From Kiritimatiellia bacterium (GTDB lineage Bacteria; Verrucomicrobiota; Kiritimatiellia; RFP12; UBA1067), in the NCBI GenBank assembly GCA_024405255.1, contig JAKSOY010000211.1, positions 1-7,847 of the forward strand: a stretch of 7,847 bases of DNA. Direction: 5' to 3'. The notes below the pieces were generated by a model. It was not told the origin of the DNA. It made no database searches and worked only from the letters and a program-made list of their open reading frames with translations. Positions within the stretch are counted from its first letter, which is position 1. Every line of letters starts with the position of its first letter. Below are positions 1 through 5,073 of the stretch, piece after piece. The position numbers and the translations under genes were made by a program.

Positions 1-563
1 TGCACGACCGGATCCCACGGGAACTCCTTCGAGAAGACGACCTTGCCCTTCTTCAGGGCGGAGATCTTGAAGTCGCTCGCGCCGAGGTCGAAGCCGATGC
101 GATTGCCGTCCGCCACCGTCTTCACCTGCTGGAGCTTCTCGGCGAACTCGGGCATCTTGCGGAGCGGCACGACGGCCACCTCGACGGGACGCGAGTAGAT
201 CGAACCGAAGAAGTCGTAGTCGAATTTCCTGAGGCCGTTCTTCGTGTAGGCCTTCGCGACGGGCTTGACGACGGCATCGGGGCCGGCGAGGTAGAGCTTC
301 CAGCCGCCCGCGGCCCAGAGCGCGAACTTCGCGATGCGCTCGACGACGTGGCTGACGAACTTCGCCGCCTCAGGGTCGAGGCGCTTCGGGATCGGCAGGT
401 CGTAGCGGAACACCTTTCCGCCTTCGCGCTCCCACGCAATCGACACGATGTCGGCGTTCGCCTTCGAGTCAATGCCGTCGTAGACCTTCCAGAGCGCACC
501 CATCGGCGCGATGAACTCGGAATTGCAGCAGCTGCAGCCCTTCTTTCCGCATGAACATGCCAT
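1..563 (-). CDS. Cys-rich N-terminus protein with ROK/ASKHA-type phosphate motif, 3' part outside window
   Basis: Open frame of 187 codons from ATG at 563-561 to the window edge, with no stop. The start is supported by a clear Shine-Dalgarno (GAAGGAG, about 8 nt upstream) and by a promoter at 605-634. The protein opens with a Cys cluster (MACSCGKKGCSCCN), which could bind metal. About 140 residues follow that I do not recognise, with mixed alpha/beta character and several aromatic patches. At about residues 158-170 comes FDLGASDFKISAL, then KKGKVVF. This looks like the phosphate-1 loop plus following strand that opens ROK sugar kinases and other actin-like (ASKHA) ATPases. In ordinary ROK proteins this motif is at the extreme N-terminus, so here an extra domain of roughly 150 residues precedes it. 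It could be a sugar kinase, a ROK regulator or another ASKHA ATPase; the diagnostic C-terminal half is missing. Gene reality is fairly sure; function is weak. Confidence 0.75.
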   Translation of the reverse strand, partial: MACSCGKKGCSCCNSEFIAPMGALWKVYDGIDSKANADIVSIAWEREGGKVFRYDLPIPKRLDPEAAKFVSHVVERIAKFALWAAGGWKLYLAGPDAVVKPVAKAYTKNGLRKFDYDFFGSIYSRPVEVAVVPLRKMPEFAEKLQQVKTVADGNRIGFDLGASDFKISALKKGKVVFSKEFPWDPVV

Positions 564-604
564 GATCTTGCTCCTTCTCTGTCTGGTGAATGAAAATCAT
601 TGGA

Positions 605-634
605 ATTATACCCTACCTTCGTCTGCCTTGGCAA
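605..634 (-). promoter_or_regulatory. Sigma70-type promoter for the 1-563 gene, inside the metH 3' end
   Basis: On the minus strand TTGCCA (634-629) and a perfect TATAAT (610-605) are separated by 18 nt. The expected start near 598 gives a leader of about 35 nt containing the GAAGGAG ribosome site of the downstream gene. The promoter overlaps the last codons and the TAA stop of metH, so the downstream gene can be expressed apart from the methionine operon, although readthrough from metH is also possible because I see no terminator between them. Confidence 0.6.
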
Positions 635-3095
635 GCGCCTCGGCGATGCGCACCGTGCGCATCGCGTCCTTCGCGTAGAAGTCGGCGCCAATCGAATCCG
701 CATATTCCTGCGTCACGACCGCGCCGCCAACGACGGTCCTGCATCCGAGTCCAGCCGCCTTCAGCTGACGGATCGTCTCCGCCATGGCGCCGACGGTCGT
801 CGTCATCAGCGCCGAGAGTCCCACGAGCATCGCGTTCGACGTCCGCGCGGTCTCGACGATCTTCTCCGGCGGCACGTCGCGCCCGAGATCGATCACCGCG
901 AACCCGTAATTCTCGAGGAGCGCGCGAACGATGTTCTTTCCGATGTCATGGATGTCGCCCTTCACAGTGGCGATCACAATCGGCCGGTTCGCGTCTTTTG
1001 TCTCTCGTCTAAGGTCCTCGGCCTGATCAAGGCCTGACGTGGAAGACATTGCGCCCTTCACAACCCCGAACGCCTCGCCCGCCGCATCGGCCGCCATGAG
1101 CAGCTGCGGCAGGAAGACCGTCCCCTTCTCGAAACCGCGTCCGACTTCCTCCAGGGCCGGCACGATGCCGCGCTCGATCACCTCGAGCGGCGCGACACCG
1201 CCCTTCAGCATCGCCGACGCCGACGCGCGCGCATCGTCACGCAAACCGCGGCGGATCGCCGCGGAGAGATTAGAGTCGCCTAGGGCCGAACAGGGTCGCT
1301 GAGGGTCAGTTGTTCCCTTCGACCCTCCTTCGACTCTATTTGACTCTATCCAACGCGCGCAATTCGGATCGCGCCCGAGGAGAACGTCCTCCGCGGCGGG
1401 ATCGATCTCGTCCTTGATCACCGCGGGGTTCGCAATCGCCGCGGAGAGTCCGGCCCTCTTCGCCAGCGCGTACATCGCGTTGTTGAGCGCAGGGCGGTTG
1501 GGGAGCCCGAACGAGACGTTCGAGACGCCGAGCACGGTGTTGACCCCGAGCTCGTCCGTGAGGCGCTTCACGGTCTCGAGCGTGACGAGCGCCGCGTTCA
1601 TGTCGGAACTCACGGCAAGCGTGAGCGCATCGAAGATAAAATCCGATTTCGTGAAACCGTACTTCGCGCCCTCGGCGAGGATGCGCCGCGCAATCGCGAG
1701 GCGACCTTCGCTCGTCGGCGGAATGCCGTTCTCGTCGAGGCACAGCGCGACGATCGCGCCGCCGTAGGTCCTGACGAGCGGAAAGACCGCGTCCATCGAC
1801 TCGCGCTTGCCGTTCACCGAGTTGACGAGCGGCTTGCCGTTCACGTGCCGGAGCGCGCGCTCGAGCGCGGCGGGGTCGGCGGTGTCGATCTGAATCGGAC
1901 AGGTGACGACGCCCTGGACGGACGCGACCGTCGCATCGAGAAGCGCGGACTCATCGAGTCCCGGAACGCCGCAGTTCACGTCGAGGATCCGCGCGCCGGC
2001 CTCGACCTGCTTCACCGCCTCGCGGAGGACATACGCCGTATCGCCCTTCGCGTACGCCTCCTTCAGGAGCTTCTTCCCGGTCGGATTGATCCGCTCGCCG
2101 ATGATGAGACCTGCGTGGGGCTGAAGCATGACGACGGAAGTTCCCGAGGAAACCGTCAGGTCTTTCGTCTTCCGTCTAAAGTCCCCTGCACCGGCAGGAC
2201 GTGAGACATGAGACGCGAGAGACGAGTGGACTTGAGACTTAAGACGCGAGATATGCGCGGGCGTCGTTCCGCAACAGCCGCCGACCACCGAGGCGCCGGC
2301 GCGGACGAGCTTCGCGACGTGTCCGGCGAATTCATCCGGACCGACGGAGAAGACCGTGCGGCCGTTTTCAATTCGCGGGAGTCCCGCGTTGGGTTTGACG
2401 ATGATCGGCTTCGTTGAGATCTTCGCGAGCCGTTCGACGAACGGCAGCATCCGATCCGGGCCAAGCCCGCAGTTGAATCCGTACGCGTCGACGCCGAGCG
2501 ACTCCAGGAGCGCCGCGACGCACTCGGGCGTTCCGCCGGTGAGGAGCTTGCCGTCCTCACCGAGGGCGACCGTCGCGTAAATCGGAAGGCTGCAGTTCTC
2601 CTTCGCGGCGATGACGGCCGCCTTGAGCTCAAGGAGGTCGCCCATCGTCTCGATGACGATCAGGTCAGGTGAAGGTGAGAGGTGAAGGTGAACAGTGGAA
2701 GTTGCAATGCTTATTGTTTCCGCAAACGCCGCCACTGCTTCATCGAAGTCCAGATCTCCAACGGGCTTGAGGAGTCTCCCCGTCGGCCCAATGTCCAAGG
2801 CAATCTTTATCTTCCTCTGTTCACCTTCACCTTTCACCTTCACCTTATTCGCGACTTCGAGCGCCCCTCGAATCACCTTCTCAAGCTCGTACTTCCCGTG
2901 GTACTTCAGGCGGTTCGCGCCGAAGGTGTTGGCGTAGACAACCTGTGCGCCGGCCGCAACGTAGGCACGGTGGATCGCGAGGATGTCGTCCGGACGCTCG
3001 ACATTCCAGTCCTCCGGGGTCTCCCCCGCCCGGAGCCCCCGCTCCTGCAGGAGCGTTCCCATCCCGCCGTCAAGGATCTCAGGCGACAAGTCCAT
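606..3095 (-). CDS. metH: Cobalamin-dependent methionine synthase, without reactivation domain
   Basis: Transfers the methyl group of 5-methyl-tetrahydrofolate via cobalamin to homocysteine, giving methionine in the cytosol. The 829 residues hold, in order: the homocysteine-binding barrel (about 5-283) with zinc ligands Cys209 (GFNC) and Cys274-Cys275 (GGCCGTT); the pterin-binding barrel (about 325-575, GERINPTGKK at 333-342); the cap helices (about 608-682); and the Rossmann cobalamin domain (about 704-825) with the DxHxxG motif, lower-ligand His716, plus SALMTTT and VVGGAVV. The SAM-dependent activation domain of the roughly 1,230-residue E. coli enzyme is absent, as in the short MetH of Thermotoga. 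ATG 3095 overlaps the end of metF by 17 nt and has no obvious Shine-Dalgarno, so translational coupling is likely. Odd features: repeat-like insertions at about residues 84-95 and 132-143 of the first barrel, and long repeat-containing linkers at 283-320, 583-608 and 683-702. The frame stays open through all of them. Confidence 0.95.
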   Translation of the reverse strand: MDLSPEILDGGMGTLLQERGLRAGETPEDWNVERPDDILAIHRAYVAAGAQVVYANTFGANRLKYHGKYELEKVIRGALEVANKVKVKGEGEQRKIKIALDIGPTGRLLKPVGDLDFDEAVAAFAETISIATSTVHLHLSPSPDLIVIETMGDLLELKAAVIAAKENCSLPIYATVALGEDGKLLTGGTPECVAALLESLGVDAYGFNCGLGPDRMLPFVERLAKISTKPIIVKPNAGLPRIENGRTVFSVGPDEFAGHVAKLVRAGASVVGGCCGTTPAHISRLKSQVHSSLASHVSRPAGAGDFRRKTKDLTVSSGTSVVMLQPHAGLIIGERINPTGKKLLKEAYAKGDTAYVLREAVKQVEAGARILDVNCGVPGLDESALLDATVASVQGVVTCPIQIDTADPAALERALRHVNGKPLVNSVNGKRESMDAVFPLVRTYGGAIVALCLDENGIPPTSEGRLAIARRILAEGAKYGFTKSDFIFDALTLAVSSDMNAALVTLETVKRLTDELGVNTVLGVSNVSFGLPNRPALNNAMYALAKRAGLSAAIANPAVIKDEIDPAAEDVLLGRDPNCARWIESNRVEGGSKGTTDPQRPCSALGDSNLSAAIRRGLRDDARASASAMLKGGVAPLEVIERGIVPALEEVGRGFEKGTVFLPQLLMAADAAGEAFGVVKGAMSSTSGLDQAEDLRRETKDANRPIVIATVKGDIHDIGKNIVRALLENYGFAVIDLGRDVPPEKIVETARTSNAMLVGLSALMTTTVGAMAETIRQLKAAGLGCRTVVGGAVVTQEYADSIGADFYAKDAMRTVRIAEALAKADEGRV
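993..1019 (-). repeat. 27-nt repeat copy B, in metH cap/B12 linker
   Basis: A gap-free match of 22/27 to copy A at 2160-2186, and 18/27 to copy C at 3580-3606, by hand alignment. It is translated in frame as EDLRRETKD (MetH residues 693-701), in the linker between the cap helices and the cobalamin domain. Just beside it (1020-1034) is a near-palindrome, GGCCTGATCAAGGCC. Confidence 0.5.
1271..1338. repeat. Nested palindrome in metH pterin/cap linker
   Basis: Outer arms TAGAGTCG (1271-1278) and CGACTCTA (1331-1338) pair perfectly. Inner arms AGGGTCG (1292-1298) and CGACCCT (1320-1326) also pair, with an alternative GAGGGTC/GACCCTC pairing (1301-1307 with 1321-1327). The right side contains imperfect tandem units of 10-11 nt (CTTCGACCCTC, CTTCGACTCTA, TTTGACTCTA). 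It codes for the Gly/Ser/Thr-rich linker around MetH residues 583-608, a spot that tolerates length change. Confidence 0.55.
2160..2251. repeat. Composite palindromic and direct-repeat element in metH Hcy/pterin linker (includes 27-nt copy A)
   Basis: Contains 27-nt copy A (2160-2186, translated GDFRRKTKD). Arms CGTCTAAAGTC (2173-2183) and GACTTAAGACG (2236-2246) form an 11-nt inverted repeat with one mismatch. Inside lies a small perfect hairpin, CCTGC-ACCG-GCAGG (2185-2198). AGACGCGAGA occurs twice (2211-2220, 2242-2251) and GAGAC words recur throughout. It encodes a basic, Ser-rich linker (MetH about 283-312) between the homocysteine and pterin barrels. The patchwork of short words differs from the flanking GC-rich coding sequence. 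Confidence 0.55.
2667..2845. repeat. 35-nt inverted repeat inside metH homocysteine domain
   Basis: Left arm 2667-2701 and right arm 2811-2845 are reverse complements over 35 nt with two mismatches, separated by 109 nt. Each arm is internally repetitive, made of GGTGAAGGTGA units (or TCACCTTCACC on the other arm). Both arms are translated in the metH frame: the right arm as KVKVKGEGEQRK (about 84-95) and the left arm as TSTVHLHLSPSP (about 132-143). Against the Thermotoga-type MetH sequence as I remember it, each site carries about seven extra residues. In the mRNA the arms could form a long stem with a loop of about 109 nt. Confidence 0.8.
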
Positions 3096-3987
3096 GGAGG
3101 TTCAGCATGATGCGGATTGCGATCTCGGGACGGTTCATCGTGTAGACGTGGACATGGTTGACGCCGTTCGCGAAGAGGTCGATGATCTGCTCGGTCGCGT
3201 AGGCGACGCCGGCGTCCATCATCGCGGACGGACTGTCGCCAAACCTGTCGACGATTGCCCGGAAGCGCGGCGGAAGCGACGTCCCCGAGAGCGCGCAGAT
3301 GCGCGCGATCTGCTTCCCGTTCGTGACGGGCATGATGCCGGCGAGGACGGGGATCGTGATTCCGGCGGACCGCAGGCGCGCGAGGTAGTGGAAGTAGACG
3401 TTGTTGTCGAAGAACATCTGCGTCGTCAGGAAGTCGAGCCCGGCGTCGACCTTCTCCTTCAGGTGCGCGATGTCGTCGTCGATGTGGGCGCATTCCGGAT
3501 GGCACTCCGGATAGCAGGCGCCGCCCAGGCAGAAGTTCGAGGGCCTCAGCGCACGCACAAGGTCGACCGCATGCGAGAAGTCCCCCGCCTTCCGTCTCAT
3601 GTCCTCGCCGACGTTCTGCGGCCAGTCTCCTCTCAGACACAGGATGTTCTCGATGCCCTTCTCGCGGAAGGAGGTGATTTCGTCAGCAATCCGGTCGCGG
3701 GACGACGTGATGCACGTGAAGTGCGCGAGCGCAGGCACGTGGCATTCGTCCTGGATGAATTGCGCGATGGTCGCGGTATTTGCGCCCGTCGTCCCGCCCG
3801 CGGCGCCGTAGGTGACGGAGATGAAGGACGGCTTCTCGTGCGCAATCTTGCGCACGACCTCCTTCGTCCGCTCCATCGCGGCCTTCGCCTCGGCGTCGCC
3901 GAAGAGCGACGGATCCTGGCGCTTGGGCGGAAATATCTCGAATGAAACGGATGGCTCCGTCGAATGGATGATCTCGCTTATCTTCAT
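3079..3987 (-). CDS. metF: 5,10-methylenetetrahydrofolate reductase
   Basis: FAD-dependent reduction of 5,10-methylene- to 5-methyl-tetrahydrofolate, the methyl donor used by the MetH encoded just downstream. The 302 residues match the usual bacterial length. Visible family features: FEIFPPK (16-22) with the active-site Glu17, the VTYGAAGG strand (58-65), AHFTC (88-92), ENILCLRGD (113-121), the LTTQMFFDN segment (187-195) with Gln190, GIMPV (217-221) and the C-terminal HVYTMNRPE (280-288). ATG 3987 overlaps the stop of the upstream gene as ATGA, and GGAGG lies about 11 nt before it. The stop (3081-3079) lies inside the first codons of metH. The loop after LRGD (EDMRRKAGD, about 128-136) is encoded by a 27-nt stretch related to two metH linker repeats; loop length is still within what other MTHFRs show. 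Confidence 0.95.
   Translation of the reverse strand: MKISEIIHSTEPSVSFEIFPPKRQDPSLFGDAEAKAAMERTKEVVRKIAHEKPSFISVTYGAAGGTTGANTATIAQFIQDECHVPALAHFTCITSSRDRIADEITSFREKGIENILCLRGDWPQNVGEDMRRKAGDFSHAVDLVRALRPSNFCLGGACYPECHPECAHIDDDIAHLKEKVDAGLDFLTTQMFFDNNVYFHYLARLRSAGITIPVLAGIMPVTNGKQIARICALSGTSLPPRFRAIVDRFGDSPSAMMDAGVAYATEQIIDLFANGVNHVHVYTMNRPEIAIRIMLNLHGLVA
3580..3606 (-). repeat. 27-nt repeat copy C, in metF loop
   Basis: Gap-free hand alignment gives 20/27 identity to the metH copy at 2160-2186 and 18/27 to that at 993-1019. It is read in the same frame (EDMRRKAGD beside GDFRRKTKD and EDLRRETKD). This is the weakest of the three copies and could be convergence in a basic surface loop. Confidence 0.35.
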
Positions 3988-4838
3988 CTGTCAAATGCCT
4001 CCAGGAGGGCGGGCGTCACGTCCTGCAATGAATTCACGCGGTCGCGGATCCATTCTTCGCTCGGCCCGAGCACGATGAACGGCACGGGGTTGCGCGTGTG
4101 CCCGCGTTCGCCCATCGCCTCGATGTTGCCGTGGTCCGCCGTCATAACGAGCGTAATGCCCGCGGCCTCCGTGCAGCGGACGAGCGCGGAGAGAAACCTG
4201 TCGTAGACACGCAGGACGGCGCACGCGCGCGCGTAGTCCATTGAGTGCCCGGAGACATCGGTCTGAAAGAACTCATACAGGGTGAAGTCATTCAGGAGCG
4301 CCAGACGGAACAGGTGCTCCGCAGCGCGCTGCGGCGCGACGACGGGGATGTCGGGGTAGCGGTCCTGGATGGTTTCCCGCGTCAGGTCCTGCATCAGCGC
4401 CCGGTCCTCCATCAGGTCCTCCGTGAGGGAAATCGATTCGGGCGCCGTGAGCGCCATGACGGTCGTCACGGACTTGAATCGACGCGCCCCGAGCTCTTCC
4501 ACTGAATCCACGAGATAGGCGTCTGCGAACCGAACGCGCTTGTTGCGCCGCCTCAGCTCGATGAAAAGATTGTTGTCCTCGATGATCTTGCGAAGCTCGG
4601 CCCCCGGAAATCCCTCGCAGTGCTTTCCGATTGCCGCCGCGCAGTTCACCCCGGTGAACATTGTCGCCTGCCCGGTCGCCGACTGCGGCAACCCCTCCAC
4701 CCCGAGACAGGCGTCAATCGGCTTCGAATGCCTCTCGATGAGACGCCACAACGTCGGACATACCTCCTTGTTCAGGGGGTTGTCAACAGCCGGCTCTCGC
4801 AGACCGACGCCGTCAATGAAGAGATAAATGACTTTCAA
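3984..4838 (-). CDS. Phosphoglycerate-mutase-like metalloenzyme (alkaline phosphatase superfamily)
   Basis: A binuclear-metal phosphotransferase or phosphatase of the iPGM/alkaline phosphatase superfamily; substrate unknown. From TTG 4838 it is 284 residues: LFIDGVG (6-12) gives the first metal Asp9, LPQSATGQATMFTG (50-63) holds the likely Ser/Thr nucleophile, TDVSGH (193-198) and TADHGN (233-238) are metal-binding Asp/His motifs, and GHTRNPVP (246-253) closes the site. It is far shorter than true iPGM (about 510 residues) or the archaeal-type apgM (about 400), so it is probably not the glycolytic enzyme. The frame is open back to ATG 4994, but residues before KVIYLFIDG look AT-rich and unconserved. 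An extended -10 sits 8 nt before the TTG, so I prefer TTG, with ATG 4856 as the alternative. It is first in the operon with metF and metH, so a link to methionine or one-carbon metabolism is inferred only. Confidence 0.85.
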   Translation of the reverse strand: MKVIYLFIDGVGLREPAVDNPLNKEVCPTLWRLIERHSKPIDACLGVEGLPQSATGQATMFTGVNCAAAIGKHCEGFPGAELRKIIEDNNLFIELRRRNKRVRFADAYLVDSVEELGARRFKSVTTVMALTAPESISLTEDLMEDRALMQDLTRETIQDRYPDIPVVAPQRAAEHLFRLALLNDFTLYEFFQTDVSGHSMDYARACAVLRVYDRFLSALVRCTEAAGITLVMTADHGNIEAMGERGHTRNPVPFIVLGPSEEWIRDRVNSLQDVTPALLEAFDR

Positions 4839-4846
4839 GTGAGCGA

Positions 4847-4876
4847 AGTATATCATATCCTCATTAAAATCGGCAA
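4847..4876 (-). promoter_or_regulatory. Promoter of the mutase-like/metF/metH operon, apparently leaderless
   Basis: On the minus strand TTGCCG (4876-4871), an 18-nt spacer, and TATACT (4852-4847) preceded by TGA, which makes an extended -10. The architecture is the same (TTGCCN-N18-TATANT) as the promoter at 605-634. Transcription should start near 4840, leaving about 2 nt before the TTG at 4838. No Shine-Dalgarno is found in front of that TTG. Confidence 0.55.
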
Positions 4877-4900
4877 GTAGCGCCCTTCTGTTCATATCTA

Positions 4901-4930
4901 TTAGATAACTGTAGATAGGTTTTGATAACT
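4901..4930. repeat. Three phased 10-bp GATA units
   Basis: Three consecutive 10-mers, TTAGATAACT, GTAGATAGGT and TTTGATAACT, put GATA at 4904, 4914 and 4924, exactly one helical turn apart. GATAACT repeats exactly 20 bp apart. The array lies about 25-55 bp upstream of the -35 of the leftward operon promoter, where an activator or an origin protein could bind. No known binding site is recognised. Confidence 0.4.
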
Positions 4931-5027
4931 TCTCCTTGACAAATCTGAAAATTTCAAAAATCCCCCTATTTTTCATTGAAGACACGACGCCCACGCTTTA
5001 CATCGTCGCATAATGTATAATGTATTT

Positions 5028-5036
5028 TTGTTCACA
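5028..5036 (+). promoter_or_regulatory. DnaA-box-like 9-mer
   Basis: TTGTTCACA differs at one position from the TTATNCACA consensus. It overlaps the region where the -35 of the mnmG promoter would lie, so DnaA binding there could also control mnmG. A single near-match can arise by chance in AT-rich DNA. Confidence 0.3.
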
Positions 5037-5052
5037 AAGCGAATAATAATTT

Positions 5053-5061
5053 TGCTATACT
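5053..5061 (+). promoter_or_regulatory. Extended -10 promoter of mnmG, apparently leaderless
   Basis: TGCTATACT is an extended -10 (TGN-TATACT); TTCACA at 5031-5036 is a weak -35 with a 19-nt spacer. Only 12 nt separate the -10 from the ATG at 5074, so the predicted leader is about 6 nt. The sequence before the ATG (CCGTACTCCT) has no Shine-Dalgarno. Confidence 0.5.
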
Positions 5062-5073
5062 ATCCGTACTCCT

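Larger units (their letters stand above)
4839..5073. other. AT-rich divergent intergenic control region
   Basis: The 235 bp between the leftward operon and mnmG carry no convincing gene. They contain a promoter for each direction, the phased GATA units, a DnaA-box-like 9-mer and A/T runs. The base composition changes abruptly from the GC-rich methionine operon. No riboswitch fold for SAM or cobalamin was recognised. As the AT-rich gap next to mnmG, in a window holding parS sites and dnaA, it is one of two candidate places for an origin here. Confidence 0.55.

Noticed and set aside
122..703. Minus-strand open frame across the end of metH and the 1-563 gene
   Set aside because: Another frame of two better-supported genes; the translation is an Arg/Ser-rich shadow.
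1842..1847. CACGTG core as a third parS
   Set aside because: The flanks do not match the TGTTC/GAACA arms. The same holds for CACGTG at 3736-3741.
2667..2845. CRISPR or insertion sequence explanation for the inverted repeat
   Set aside because: Only two arms in inverse orientation, no spacers, no transposase, and the space between is ordinary MetH coding sequence.
2983..3945. Long plus-strand open frame opposite metF and the start of metH
   Set aside because: It is antisense to strongly recognised MetF/MetH, its translation is Arg/Asp/Val-rich low-complexity with no family motifs, and long antisense frames are expected in GC-rich genes.
4839..4994. N-terminal extension of the mutase-like protein to ATG 4994
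   Set aside because: AT-rich, no family similarity, overlaps the promoter and GATA units; the family motif begins right after the TTG at 4838.
4997..5021. TTTACA plus TATAAT as the mnmG promoter
   Set aside because: The spacer is only 13 nt; the extended -10 at 5053-5061 is a better candidate.
4839..5073. SAM or cobalamin riboswitch ahead of the metF/metH operon
   Set aside because: No conserved riboswitch boxes seen, and the predicted leader is only a few nucleotides.
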